64,000 nt of DNA from DYJE01 sp041660385 (GCA_041660385.1 JBAZWJ010000004.1:1-64000); one strand, 5' to 3'; shown: positions 33,591-42,339, counted from the stretch's first letter. Numbers and translations: made by a program. The notes: generated from the sequence alone by a model not told the origin.

Positions 33591-33785
33591 CTAACCGTGA
33601 AATATCCTAATGCCGATCAGAAGGGTTATCACAACAATAATAATAACTCCCGGAATCGTGGTCCAGGACTTGATCCATGGTTCGCCCCTATAAAGAAGCT
33701 TGTCCCTTTCTTCACTGTACCATCTCCCTAAAAGAAGGGCGGCAATAACCACGGCGCCGTAACCGATATATTTTATGTCAGGCAT
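33591..33785 (-). CDS. Small two-helix membrane protein
   Basis: A 64-residue protein from the ATG at 33785 (AAGGGG upstream). Two hydrophobic helices (about 5-20 and 45-60) flank a charged loop, RWYSEERDKLLYRGEPWIKSW. It lies 78 bases upstream of queF on the same strand. No family recognised; the simple codon use and ribosome site support coding. Confidence 0.55.
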   Translation of the reverse strand: MPDIKYIGYGAVVIAALLLGRWYSEERDKLLYRGEPWIKSWTTIPGVIIIVVITLLIGIRIFHG

Positions 33786-34135
33786 GGAACCCCTTGATTG
33801 CAAATATTTGAATATACTAAATAAAAAAAGACATGGTACCCATGTATTTCAGCCCTTTTTTTTCTTGGGGACTATAACCCAGCCGTCTGCATCTTGTCAA
33901 AACAACATTCGCGAATTTTGCATAATTTGTTTTTTTTATCAATTTCGCCATGACGAATTTTAGTGTTTGACAAGCCGGTTTTTATCTGGTAGCTCATATC
34001 TAAAATCCCACATGAACACATTTTTGTGAATCCCGGAAGCTGTTTCTTGGTTGGATTATGTGACCCACCATTTTTTTTCCGAACCCGGCTTTCGTGAAAA
34101 AATATTATTTATTTCGAGCTTAAGGAGTTTAAATT
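33786..34135. other. 350-base divergent spacer, no recognised content
   Basis: AT-rich (T-runs at 33845-33865 and 33925-33940). No gene, repeat or clear promoter seen except AAGGAG at about 34121-34126 for the plus-strand gene. Confidence 0.6.
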
Positions 34136-34849
34136 ATGAACGATTTTCTTCAATCCATACGAAACGGGAGCTATTCCAAAGACAATATGTCCAAGCCCCG
34201 TTACAATGGCGCTAACAGTCAGAGCCAGAGACCCAGAAGGACTTACGAACCCAATGGGAATGGTAACTATATGCGAAACAACAACAATAACACCGAACGT
34301 AAGTTTCGTCCGCGAACAGGTGTTGAGGGTTACGCATCAGAAGACAACACGATGACCACCATCAAAGACACTCTCCAGACGATTCTTACGAATCAGGAAG
34401 CTTCGATGCTCGTCGCTCAACGCAAAGCCGTCGCCGAAGAGAGAACGGCTGTCGCATTGGAGTTTATCGCCCTTCATATCGGAAAGCTAAGCGGCGAAAC
34501 ATTTGTTCCTAAAGAAACAATTGTTCCAAAAACTGATCAAGCAGATGTCAGTGCAAGTGCCTCTGTTTGTGATGGGGAGACCGAGACCGCGATTATGGAA
34601 TGTATGGATAACAATAATGATGAACAGGCTGTGGTTGAAGAACCTGAACTCATCATTTCAGTCATAAAAGCGGAAACCCAGTCCGACATGGGTAAAGACG
34701 ATATTCTCAACGTTATCGCTTCCATGCGTCGCGAAGGTTCGACTTACAATGAAATCGCAAGCCATCTTGACGATTTGAACCTCCCCACATTTTCAGGGCG
34801 CGGTAAATGGCACGCCCAGACCATCCACAGACTATGCCAGACAGCTTAG
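34136..34849 (+). CDS. Asn-rich protein with recombinase-like C-terminal segment
   Basis: A 237-residue protein with an intrinsically disordered N-terminal part rich in Asn, Arg, Ser and Gly (residues 1-65, NGNGNYMRNNNNNTERKFR), a helical middle (about 72-118, KDTLQTILTNQEASMLVAQR) and an acidic linker. The last 45 residues (ILNVIASMRREGSTYNEIASHL, then GRGKWHAQTIHRLCQ) resemble the helical motif of serine recombinases, where eIAxxLNxxGxxTxxGxxWxxxxVxxi reads DNA. There is no catalytic domain. It may be a DNA- or nucleoid-associated protein. A hairpin terminator follows, and the gene has a good ribosome site. Confidence 0.6.
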   Translation: MNDFLQSIRNGSYSKDNMSKPRYNGANSQSQRPRRTYEPNGNGNYMRNNNNNTERKFRPRTGVEGYASEDNTMTTIKDTLQTILTNQEASMLVAQRKAVAEERTAVALEFIALHIGKLSGETFVPKETIVPKTDQADVSASASVCDGETETAIMECMDNNNDEQAVVEEPELIISVIKAETQSDMGKDDILNVIASMRREGSTYNEIASHLDDLNLPTFSGRGKWHAQTIHRLCQTA

Positions 34850-34876
34850 TATCACTTTAAGTGTGAAAGTAAATAT

Positions 34877-34907
34877 AAACCCGCTGTCTTGTGGCGGTGG
34901 GTTTTTT
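34877..34907. terminator. Bidirectional terminator between convergent genes
   Basis: AAACCCGC pairs with a GCGGTGGGTTT arm (bulged) around TGTCTTGTG, followed on the plus strand by TTTTTT. It ends the Asn-rich gene and overlaps the end of the HNH gene. Confidence 0.75.
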
Positions 34908-35220
34908 ATTTTAAACGATCCATGTATTCGATCCATTCCATGGGAAGAAGAATCCGTTTTTTATTGTTGCAGTCTTTACAGGCAGGAACAACGTTGGCTT
35001 TTGTGCTTTTTCCCCCCCGCGAAATGGGAATCACATGGTCCATGGTCAGATCAAGGGGTTTAACAACAGTTCCGCAGTAATGGCACATGCCTTTTGCACA
35101 CTTCCGCTTCCACCATTCCGAGTGACGTAGTTCTCTTGCTTTGAGTTTTTCTCTTTTGATTGCTCCGTCATCCGGGGCATCGGAGAACATATCCGGAAGA
35201 CCACCGCCACCGCGTTTCAT
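34906..35220 (-). CDS. HNH endonuclease domain protein
   Basis: A 104-residue protein (start at the ATG at 35220, one base past the era stop). The HNH fold is complete: CHYCG zinc pair, DHVIPISRGG with the catalytic His, NVVPACKDCNNKK with the second Cys pair and the Asn. The N-terminus (KRGGGGLPDMFSDAP) is loop-like, then a basic helix. Such short HNH proteins are common in chromosomes, with unknown substrate; some cut phage DNA, others serve repair. Last gene of the hisI-hisG-engB-era run. Confidence 0.88.
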   Translation of the reverse strand: MKRGGGGLPDMFSDAPDDGAIKREKLKARELRHSEWWKRKCAKGMCHYCGTVVKPLDLTMDHVIPISRGGKSTKANVVPACKDCNNKKRILLPMEWIEYMDRLK

Positions 35221-35221
35221 A

Positions 35222-36103
35222 TCAGACGCCAAACCTTGCGATGGCTTTGCTGTCTTTGGTCCAGTTTTTCTGAACCCTGACGAACAGCTTTAAGTATACG
35301 CGTTTTTCAAGGAGTTTTTCAATTTCTTTGCGGGAGTCTTCACCGATCTGTTTCAACTTTGACCCTCCTTTACCGATGACAATGCCCTTTTGCGAATCTC
35401 TTTCCACATGGATGGTAGCATGGATTTTCACCAGATCGCCTTGCTCCGAAAAGGAATCCACGGTTACGGCAGCAGAATAAGGGATTTCCTGGCCAGTCAA
35501 CCGAAACACTTTTTCACGGATCATTTCAGCTGTAAAAAAACGCTCAGGTAAATCGGTGAGTTGGTCTTCCGGATAAAGAGCCGGGCCTTCGGGCATGTAC
35601 TTTTCGATTTCCGCGAGAAGCTCGTCCACACCGTCACCGTGTTTTGCAGAAACGGAGATAATGGATTTGAACGGGAAAACACCGGCCCAATGATTTCGAA
35701 TTGCGGGCAACTCGACATTTTTTACCGAGTCGATCTTGTTCAATCCGAGAATAACGGGTTTGCCGATGTTTGTAAGTTTTTTAACCAGGTACTCTTCCGA
35801 GGGCTTGTCCGGGTCAGATACATCAATCATCAGGAGAAGAACATCCGCATCACCAAAAGTGGAAAGGGCGATATCCACCATTTTGACGTTCAGCGCAGAA
35901 TTCGTCATGTGAACTCCCGGTGTATCCAGAAAGATCATCTGACATGTCGGCCTGTGCACAACACCAAGAATTTTGTTCCGCGTGGTTTGGGGTTTCCGTG
36001 ATGTGATAGACAGTTTTTCACCAAGAAGCCGGTTGAGCAGCGTTGATTTCCCAGCATTGGGTGCTCCGGCTATGGTCACATACCCCGATTTGAACTTTTC
36101 CAT
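35222..36103 (-). CDS. era: GTPase Era
   Basis: A 293-residue essential GTPase that binds the 3' end of 16S rRNA and assists 30S assembly. G1 GAPNAGKST (13-21), G2 QTTRNKI, G3 DTPGVH (near 59), G4 NKID (near 121), G5 SVSAKHGDG; the KH RNA-binding domain follows with HVERDSQKGIVIGKGGSKLK. Full length and intact. engB ends four bases upstream, and the HNH gene starts one base after its stop. Confidence 0.97.
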   Translation of the reverse strand: MEKFKSGYVTIAGAPNAGKSTLLNRLLGEKLSITSRKPQTTRNKILGVVHRPTCQMIFLDTPGVHMTNSALNVKMVDIALSTFGDADVLLLMIDVSDPDKPSEEYLVKKLTNIGKPVILGLNKIDSVKNVELPAIRNHWAGVFPFKSIISVSAKHGDGVDELLAEIEKYMPEGPALYPEDQLTDLPERFFTAEMIREKVFRLTGQEIPYSAAVTVDSFSEQGDLVKIHATIHVERDSQKGIVIGKGGSKLKQIGEDSRKEIEKLLEKRVYLKLFVRVQKNWTKDSKAIARFGV

Positions 36104-36107
36104 GATG

Positions 36108-36695
36108 TTAAATCCTTTCTGTCCAGGGTTCGATGCTTGCTAAGACTTTTTCTTTCCCAAGCCGTGTTTTAGCCGAAAAGGCTATGAGCTGTGACGGATC
36201 AAGCCCAAGGGATTTCACGCAACGGTTGTAATTGACGACCCGCTGCTGATTGGAGAACTTGTCTGCCTTGGTTAAAACGTAGATGGCCGGTATATCATAA
36301 TGCTTGAACCAGGCGATGAGGTCGTCTTCGTCCTTGCCTGGTTCACGACGGATATCCATGAGCATCACCACGCCTCTCAACGTTTTCCGACTGGAAAGGT
36401 AGGTTTCGATCATGGAACCCCAGGTTTTCGTAACGCTTTGGGGCACCCGGGCATAGCCATAACCCGGCAGGTCCACAAACATGAAAGCATCATTTATATT
36501 GAAAAAATTGATGAGCTGAGTCCGGCCGGGTGTGGAACTTGTTTTCACAAGACTCCTGCGGTTGAGCAGGGTGTTAATCAGTGAGGATTTGCCCACGTTG
36601 GACCGTCCCACGAATGCAATTTCAGGGGTATCTTCATCCGGATAATGCTCCGGTTTTACAGCGCTTTTAACGAACTCAGCCGATCGGATGATCAT
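36108..36695 (-). CDS. engB: Ribosome biogenesis GTPase EngB (YsxC)
   Basis: A 195-residue GTPase needed for 50S assembly. G1 GRSNVGKSS (29-37), G2 TSSTPGRTQ, G3 DLPGYGYARVP, G4 LTKADK, G5 SAKTRLG. Full length. Pairing with era four bases downstream puts two ribosome-assembly GTPases in one transcript. Confidence 0.96.
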   Translation of the reverse strand: MIIRSAEFVKSAVKPEHYPDEDTPEIAFVGRSNVGKSSLINTLLNRRSLVKTSSTPGRTQLINFFNINDAFMFVDLPGYGYARVPQSVTKTWGSMIETYLSSRKTLRGVVMLMDIRREPGKDEDDLIAWFKHYDIPAIYVLTKADKFSNQQRVVNYNRCVKSLGLDPSQLIAFSAKTRLGKEKVLASIEPWTERI

Positions 36696-36777
36696 AGTTT
36701 TGTGACCTGTGTTTTGTGGCCGGTGGCATGTGCCTTAATCGGGTAAGAAGACGACACAAACCACCGGTACTTAAGTA

Positions 36778-37665
36778 TTAAATGACTTTATTGAGGGGAT
36801 ATTCGATGATTCCTGTGGCTCCGGCTTTGAGAAGGTTCGGGATCAAATCCCTCACCATTCCTGAATCCACGACGGTTTCAACGGCAACCCAGTCCGATTT
36901 ATAAAGATGGGCAACGGTTGGGGCCTGGAGGCTGGGAAGAAGGCCAACAACCTTTTCAATGGCCGTTTCCGGAACATTCATTTTAAGTCCAACCAGTTTC
37001 CCTGCCACAAGAGCGCCTTTCAAAAGCAGGGCCATCTGTTCAATTTTTTCCCGTTTCACCGGGTCAGCCCAGGCTTTTTTGTTTGCGATAAGTTGGGTGT
37101 GGGTCTGCATCAGTTCATGGATGATCCGAAGGCCATGGGCCTTGATGGTGCTTTCCGTTTCCGTGATTTCAACGATGGCGTCAGCCAGACCTGAAACGAC
37201 TTTGGCCTCAGTGGCGCCCCAGGAAAATTTGACGTTCACATCAATTCCAAGGGAATCGAAAAAACGTTTCGTGTAACCCACAAGTTCTGTGGAAACGGTT
37301 TTGCCCTGGAGATCTTCCAACTTATTCACCGGTGAATCGTAGGCCACGGCAATCACCCATCGTGCCGGTTTGGCGCTGACTTTGGAGTAAACAAGGTCTG
37401 CTACAACATGGACGTCACTCTGATATTCGGCGATCCAGTCTTTTCCCGTAAGCCCCACGTCAAGGGTGCCGTTTTCAATGTTGATGGCCATTTCCTGGGC
37501 TCTGCACAGGGCGCAGGATATGCTGTCGTCGTTGATGGCGGGGAAATAGCTTCTGCCACTCACCGTGACGTTCCATCCGGCATGGTTCATAAGAGCGATA
37601 GTGGAATTTTGAAGACTGCCTTTGGGTATTCCAAGTTTTAACGTGTCTTTCACTTCAGCTTTCAT
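36778..37665 (-). CDS. hisG: ATP phosphoribosyltransferase, long form
   Basis: A 295-residue enzyme for the first step of histidine synthesis (ATP + PRPP to phosphoribosyl-ATP). The length and a C-terminal ACT-like regulatory domain (about 215-295) mark the HisZ-independent long form, which is inhibited by histidine. Catalytic-domain marks are LGIPKGSLQNST (12-23), DVGLTGKDW (near 71) and the PRPP loop ELVGYTKRFF. Overlaps hisI by four bases. Confidence 0.96.
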   Translation of the reverse strand: MKAEVKDTLKLGIPKGSLQNSTIALMNHAGWNVTVSGRSYFPAINDDSISCALCRAQEMAINIENGTLDVGLTGKDWIAEYQSDVHVVADLVYSKVSAKPARWVIAVAYDSPVNKLEDLQGKTVSTELVGYTKRFFDSLGIDVNVKFSWGATEAKVVSGLADAIVEITETESTIKAHGLRIIHELMQTHTQLIANKKAWADPVKREKIEQMALLLKGALVAGKLVGLKMNVPETAIEKVVGLLPSLQAPTVAHLYKSDWVAVETVVDSGMVRDLIPNLLKAGATGIIEYPLNKVI

Positions 37666-38039
37666 TTTTTATACACCTCACTGGGATCAAACAGAGGCTT
37701 ACCAACGGTCACAGCCTCTTCGTTTTCGATTTTTCTGAAAAAACAGCTTTTATAACCAAGATGGCAGGCAGCACCTCCTACCTGGTCCACTTTGAGCAGA
37801 ACCGTATCGTTATCGCAATCGATCCGTATTTCACGGACGTGCTGGACATGGCCTGACGATTCGCCTTTGACCCAGAGTTTTTTTCTGGACCTGCTGTAAT
37901 ACGTGGCCTTGCCTGTTTCCAGAGTAGCTTTCCATGCCTCTTCGTTCATGAAAGCCACCATCAGCACCTCCGAAGTCTCCGCATCCTGGACAATGGCGGG
38001 TAGAAGCCCGTCAAATTTGCTGAAATCAAGTTCTATCAT
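37662..38039 (-). CDS. hisI: Phosphoribosyl-AMP cyclohydrolase
   Basis: A 125-residue zinc enzyme that opens the purine ring of phosphoribosyl-AMP (step three of the pathway). Conserved Asp and Cys zinc/magnesium residues are visible: YYSRSRKKLWVKGESSGH, DCDNDTVLLKV and CHLGYKSCFF. Stand-alone, without the HisE domain. The ATGA overlap with hisG shows one operon. Confidence 0.96.
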   Translation of the reverse strand: MIELDFSKFDGLLPAIVQDAETSEVLMVAFMNEEAWKATLETGKATYYSRSRKKLWVKGESSGHVQHVREIRIDCDNDTVLLKVDQVGGAACHLGYKSCFFRKIENEEAVTVGKPLFDPSEVYKK

Positions 38040-38395
38040 TTCACTTCCTTCGATTTTTCATGTTTCAAAGTTAAACTAAGGTCAAACTTATGTAATTAGT
38101 TTTTTCACCACCCAAAGTCAATTTATTTTTCAAAATCAGGATGTTTTCCGGATAGATGCTGGTGAGCCGCAGCCGCCAAAAGTGCGAGCAGTGTAATAGC
38201 TGAATCACAGAAACATTCCTGTTTTCAACAACACTGGATATCAGATCTTTGTCTTGTTTTCATGAACATTAGTTGCTAAACTGGCATGTTTTTGATTCGG
38301 CTCTAAACAAAAAGGTTGAATCTAATAAGACAAACAGAAATTAAACAACAAACACCTTTCCTGATGGAAAGACTATATAAGATAAGGAAAAAATT
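38040..38395. other. 356-base divergent spacer hisI / PBP1A
   Basis: No gene or clear regulatory site. A TGGCATG-TTTT-TGATT string at 38282 looks like a sigma-54 site but lacks the -12 GC at the right spacing. AAGGAAAAA precedes the PBP1A ATG. Confidence 0.55.
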
Positions 38396-40870
38396 ATGCG
38401 TCCATCACGAAAACCGCAACGGAAACCTGTGAAAAAAAACGTGAAGAAGACGATCCTTAAGGTCACACTGATAACCGCAGCCGTTGGTTTGGTAGCTTTT
38501 ATTATTCTTTTTTCAGCAGTGGTGATGCACTACAGCGCCGATTTGCCTCAGGTTTCGTCTCTTAAAGATTATAAACCGTCCGTGGTGACCACTGTCTATT
38601 CCACTGACGGCGAGAAAGTCTGTGAATTTTTCAAAGAAAGGCGGATCGTAGTTAATATGGACGAGCTTCCGGATAAGCTGGTTCAGGCCTTTATTTCCGC
38701 AGAAGATTCAAGATTTTACAGCCACAGCGGAGTGGATTTCATAAGTATTATCAGGGCTTTTTCCAGGAATTTCGTGGCAGGTTCCATTGTTCAGGGAGGA
38801 AGTACCATCACTCAACAGGTGGCCAAGTCTTTTTTTCTGAGCCCCGAGCGGACTTACCAGCGGAAAATCAAGGAGGCTATTCTCGCCTTCCGGATCGATA
38901 AAAGTTTCAGCAAAGACGATATTCTTTTTCTATACTTGAACCAGATTTATCTGGGACACGGTTCATACGGAGTTCAGGCGGCAGCCGAAACTTATTTTGG
39001 AAGACCGGCCAAAGAACTCACTCTTGCGGAATGTGCTCTTCTGGCGGGGCTTCCTCAGGCTCCGAGCCGATATTCTCCTGTGGTGAACCCCGACCTTGCC
39101 AAACAGAGGCAGATTTATGTTTTGAAACGTATGGCCATTGAGGGATATATCACCAACGATGAGTCGGAAAAAGCCATGGCTGAGCCCCTTGAGGTAAACT
39201 CCAAAGGCCGCTCAAAACCTGGGTTTAACAGCAAGGCTCCGTTTTATTCTGAATACGTGAGAAGCTATATAGAAAAAAAATACGGAGAAGAAGCCTTATA
39301 TGAGCAGGGTTTGAAGATCTATACATCTATGGATCTGTCCATGCAGCTTGCCGCACAGGAAGAGATAACCAAAGGCCTGAGGAATATCGGAAAACGCCAG
39401 GGATTCAAAGGCCCCATTGGAACCCTTTCATCTGAGGAAATGGGTGCATATATCGAAAAAATCAGAAAAGATGTTGTTCTGCGACCCATTGCCATCGGCA
39501 GATCTCTGGAGGGCGTGGTGACGAAAGTGGATGATGCCAGAAAAGAAATGACGGTGAGTCTTGGCGATGATACCGGAGTGGTGTCCCTTGCAGGGGTGAG
39601 CCTGGTACAGATGTCGGATTTCAATGACCCTGAAAGCGGTGAACCACGGACAAAGGCAGGCTTTCTTCCTGGTGATATAGTCCTTGTCCATGTCAATGGG
39701 CTTAAAATCCAGGGGTTGTCTTCATCTTCAGATCTCTCGGATACACAGGTTGCTGATTCGGATTTTTCTGAATCTGAAACAACGGCTGTGAAAAATCAGC
39801 GAGTCTGGAACCTTGTCCTGGACCAGTTACCGTCTTCAGAAGCAGCTCTGGTCTGCGTTGAAGCTGAAACAGGGGCAGTGAAAGCCATGGTCGGCGGAAA
39901 AAATTTTGCGGAAAGCCAGTTCAACCGTGCCATTCAGGCAAAACGCCAGCCCGGCTCAGCCTTCAAACCCATTATCTATGCAGCGGCTCTTGACAAGGGA
40001 TATACAGCCTCATCGGTGATCATCGACTCCCCTGTGATTTATCAGGGTGGAGACGATGATTTCGCCTGGAAACCCAAGAATTTCGAGCGGAAATTCAACG
40101 GTCCGACCCTTCTTCATGACGCATTGACCCGGTCCATGAACATCATCACCGTCAAAATTCTTCAGGATATCGGTGTGGAAGCCGCCATCGACTACGCGAG
40201 GCAGCTTGGCATCACATCCCAGCTTTCATCGGATTTGTCTCTTGCACTGGGATCATCCGGTGTGTCCCTGCTTGAACTGGTGAATGCCTACGCCGTATTC
40301 GACAATCTGGGCACCCTGGTGGAGCCCACATTTATCACACGTATTGAGGACCGTAACGGAAAAGTTCTTGAGGAGTCCCAGCCCTATAAAAAGAGAGTTA
40401 TTGACGCCACCACAGCGTATATCATGACCCGCATTCTCGAAAGCGTCATCCAGAACGGAACGGGAAAATCGGTGAAAAGCATCGGACGTCCGGCTGCTGG
40501 GAAAACGGGATCTACCAACAGTTACAACGATGCATGGTTTGTCGGATATACGCCTCAGGTCGTCACCGGAGTCTGGGTGGGCAACGACGCCAAAGCTTCT
40601 CTTGGCGGAGGAGAAACAGGCTCAAAAGCCGCCGCTCCCATCTGGCTTGGATTCATGCAGCGCGCTCTTCGGGGAAAACCGGCAGAAGAATTCAATGTCC
40701 CTGACGGTGTTGAGATGAAGATCGTGGACTCAAAAACAGGTCTCTTGCCTGGGCCAGGAACTGAAAACACAACAAAAGTTTGGTTTAAGAAAGGAACAGC
40801 CCCCACTGAAAAAAGTACAGGGGTTGAAGAAGGCAGTGATCCAGCCCAGCTTTTCAAAGACAATCTTTAA
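38396..40870 (+). CDS. mrcA: Penicillin-binding protein 1A (bifunctional transglycosylase/transpeptidase)
   Basis: An 824-residue inner-membrane enzyme that builds and crosslinks peptidoglycan. A cytoplasmic Lys/Arg tail (1-25) leads to one TM helix (about 27-48). The GT51 glycosyltransferase follows: EDSRFYSHSGVD with the catalytic Glu (near 102), GGSTITQQVAK, RKIKEAILA and LNQIYLGHGSYGV. An OB-like insert (about 330-450) precedes the transpeptidase with SxxK as GSAFKP (near 522), SMN at about 580 and KTGST near 700. All catalytic motifs intact. Single-gene unit. Confidence 0.96.
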   Translation: MRPSRKPQRKPVKKNVKKTILKVTLITAAVGLVAFIILFSAVVMHYSADLPQVSSLKDYKPSVVTTVYSTDGEKVCEFFKERRIVVNMDELPDKLVQAFISAEDSRFYSHSGVDFISIIRAFSRNFVAGSIVQGGSTITQQVAKSFFLSPERTYQRKIKEAILAFRIDKSFSKDDILFLYLNQIYLGHGSYGVQAAAETYFGRPAKELTLAECALLAGLPQAPSRYSPVVNPDLAKQRQIYVLKRMAIEGYITNDESEKAMAEPLEVNSKGRSKPGFNSKAPFYSEYVRSYIEKKYGEEALYEQGLKIYTSMDLSMQLAAQEEITKGLRNIGKRQGFKGPIGTLSSEEMGAYIEKIRKDVVLRPIAIGRSLEGVVTKVDDARKEMTVSLGDDTGVVSLAGVSLVQMSDFNDPESGEPRTKAGFLPGDIVLVHVNGLKIQGLSSSSDLSDTQVADSDFSESETTAVKNQRVWNLVLDQLPSSEAALVCVEAETGAVKAMVGGKNFAESQFNRAIQAKRQPGSAFKPIIYAAALDKGYTASSVIIDSPVIYQGGDDDFAWKPKNFERKFNGPTLLHDALTRSMNIITVKILQDIGVEAAIDYARQLGITSQLSSDLSLALGSSGVSLLELVNAYAVFDNLGTLVEPTFITRIEDRNGKVLEESQPYKKRVIDATTAYIMTRILESVIQNGTGKSVKSIGRPAAGKTGSTNSYNDAWFVGYTPQVVTGVWVGNDAKASLGGGETGSKAAAPIWLGFMQRALRGKPAEEFNVPDGVEMKIVDSKTGLLPGPGTENTTKVWFKKGTAPTEKSTGVEEGSDPAQLFKDNL

Positions 40871-40990
40871 AGCGGGGATCTGTTTCAGCTATTTTCAGCA
40901 TATAACGTCGGATTTTTTCAAGAAAAAGCTGAGGTTGAATGGTTTTGCCACGTAATCATTCATGCCCGCATCTTCGGATTCCTTCGACTT
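40854..40990 (-). pseudogene. Relic of a response-regulator receiver domain
   Basis: Between PBP1A and DUF503 the minus strand encodes the C-terminal end of a receiver domain in two frames: ESEDAGMNDYVAKPFN, then, shifted by one missing base, PQLFLEKIRRYMLKIAE, ending at a TGA inside the PBP1A 3' end. GMNDYVAKPF is the signature of receiver alpha-4/beta-5. No upstream part (acidic pair, phospho-acceptor) exists in the window, so this is a decayed fragment, probably left by a deletion or an insertion next to the palindrome-rich region. Confidence 0.65.
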
Positions 40991-41001
40991 TTTGCAATTC
41001 A

Positions 41002-41289
41002 TCAATAATGAACAATCTCAATTTCCGAATCAATCATTTCAGCCAATCCCATGTCCTCGGCCATGCCCAGAAGTTTGTCGATCTTGGAATTAAGGACCTG
41101 ATGGTCGTTGCCCACCATGGCCACGCCGATTTCGGCGCGCTGGTGCATGTCGTTTGCCGCGATTTCGGCGATGGATGCATTAAAAGCGTTCTGAAGACGG
41201 GCGATCATGGATTTAACGACCTTACGTTTTTCTTTAAGTGAATGGCATTCGTGGATACGAAAAACCATACGGGCCACAGCCACAACCAT
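41002..41289 (-). CDS. DUF503 family protein
   Basis: A 95-residue protein with start at the ATG at 41289; upstream the frame stays open through the palindromic element and gap, but that extension is not protein-like. VARMVFRIHECHSLKEKRKVVKSM is the DUF503 signature, and the rest fits the ferredoxin-like fold (EIGVAMVGNDHQVLNSKID). DUF503 genes often sit near rbfA and infB, suggesting a translation role, but here the gene stands alone. It follows amrB with the palindrome between. Confidence 0.85.
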   Translation of the reverse strand: MVVAVARMVFRIHECHSLKEKRKVVKSMIARLQNAFNASIAEIAANDMHQRAEIGVAMVGNDHQVLNSKIDKLLGMAEDMGLAEMIDSEIEIVHY

Positions 41290-41348
41290 AGTATTATTCC
41301 CCCATAAAAACAAAACATTCAATAAGGATGAACTCGTGAAAAGCAGCC

Positions 41349-41490
41349 TGATGGCNNNNNNNNNNGCTATGGAAAAAGGCCCATAGGCAAGGCATAGTGT
41401 TTGGCCGGGCGTGAAGGCGTACATGAACGTACGTCGAACGTCCGGCCAAACACTATAACGCCGCATATGGGCCTTTTTACGACGCCATCA
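41349..41490. repeat. Long palindromic element (about 140 bp) with assembly gap
   Basis: Inverted repeat with ends TGATGGC (41349-41355) and GCCATCA (41484-41490). Arms continue with AAAAAGGCCCATA and the inner block ATAGTGTTTGGCCGG, meeting at GTAC-ATGAAC-GTAC near 41420-41433. The last bases are the TGA stop of amrB, so it starts on a stop codon like the element at 22757. Ten N (41356-41365) lie in the left end, where the right-end sequence has only five bases, so the gap size is probably wrong. Confidence 0.8.
41356..41365. other. Assembly gap (10 N)
   Basis: Run of ten N inside the left arm of the palindrome. The mirror arm has GTCGT at this place, so the true gap is likely small and the break is probably caused by the hairpin. 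Confidence 0.98.
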
Positions 41491-42339
41491 ATAAACGACA
41501 CCAGCATAACCCACAAGGCTGTGACTTGGACTTTTATCGTAGCTGGTGGTGTAGGACAGTAAATCGCCGTGGTCTGCGCCCAGCGTTTTTGCTGCCGAAA
41601 CGGTTGCGGCCACAGCTCCGCCGCAACAAGCATTGTACGATGTCAGGGCTTCACCAATGATTTTTTCGGAGTCCATAGCCAGCATGAGAGAAATCATGCG
41701 CGGATCGTTTGTTTCTTTGACCCATCTAACACCTTTCTGGCCTTCACCCTGGGGCGCGAAGCCGTAATTCGGTCCGTAATGGGTAAGATCCGTTGAACCG
41801 ATGACTTTGATGGAAAGGCCCATGTTTCCGACAATCTCCACTGTTTTTCTGCGGATGTGAGCGGCGTCAGGGTTTGGTGGAATACCCATGGCCACAACAG
41901 GGATGTCAGGGAAAAAATACCGGATGAACGGAAGCTGGAGTTCAATGGTGTTCTCCGGATCGGCATTTGCGGCCCATTCTTCCCGGAGACCAAGGGCTTT
42001 TGTAAGGGCTGCTGCCAGTTCTTCATGGATGGCGATGTTGCCAAAGGGCGTTTCAAGTCCACCATTGACCATAATAGTGGGCTGGTCTTTGGGACGCATG
42101 TGTTTTCCGAAAATAGCGATAACATCCGGCTTTTCACTGTTTGAAAGGTGTTTTACCACCTGGCAGGCCAGTGCCCCTGAAAAAAACCATCCGGCATGGG
42201 GAACGATTCCGGCCTTGAAATCCCTGACGCCAAGGGTTTTGATGGTTGGGTCTGCAAGAAATGATCGTATTTCTTTTTCGCAGCCGGAAGGATCTCCGGG
42301 ATACCAGCTACCTGCAAAATCAGCTTTTTTGATGTCCAT
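41488..42339 (-). CDS. amrB: AmmeMemoRadiSam system protein B (MEMO1 family)
   Basis: A 283-residue MEMO-like protein, related to aromatic-ring dioxygenases of class III. Motifs: FAGSWYPGD near 9, VPHAGWFFSG (near 46) with the conserved His, IELQLPFIRY, GSTDLTHYG and the Cys-rich CCGGAVAATVSAAKTLGA. The system name comes from co-occurrence of AMMECR1, MEMO and radical-SAM proteins; its biochemical task is not settled, and the AMMECR1 and radical-SAM partners are not in this window. Ends on the palindromic element. Confidence 0.93.
   Translation of the reverse strand: MDIKKADFAGSWYPGDPSGCEKEIRSFLADPTIKTLGVRDFKAGIVPHAGWFFSGALACQVVKHLSNSEKPDVIAIFGKHMRPKDQPTIMVNGGLETPFGNIAIHEELAAALTKALGLREEWAANADPENTIELQLPFIRYFFPDIPVVAMGIPPNPDAAHIRRKTVEIVGNMGLSIKVIGSTDLTHYGPNYGFAPQGEGQKGVRWVKETNDPRMISLMLAMDSEKIIGEALTSYNACCGGAVAATVSAAKTLGADHGDLLSYTTSYDKSPSHSLVGYAGVVY

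Noticed and set aside
34906..35232. HNH start at 35232
   Set aside because: It would lie inside era; the ATG at 35220, one base past the era stop, fits better.
38282..38296. Sigma-54-like site before PBP1A
   Set aside because: TGGCATG-TTTT-TGATT lacks GC at the -12 position with ten-base spacing.
41002..41466. 154-residue version of the DUF503 protein
   Set aside because: The extra N-terminus is palindrome plus N gap, so the phase cannot be trusted and the sequence is not protein-like.
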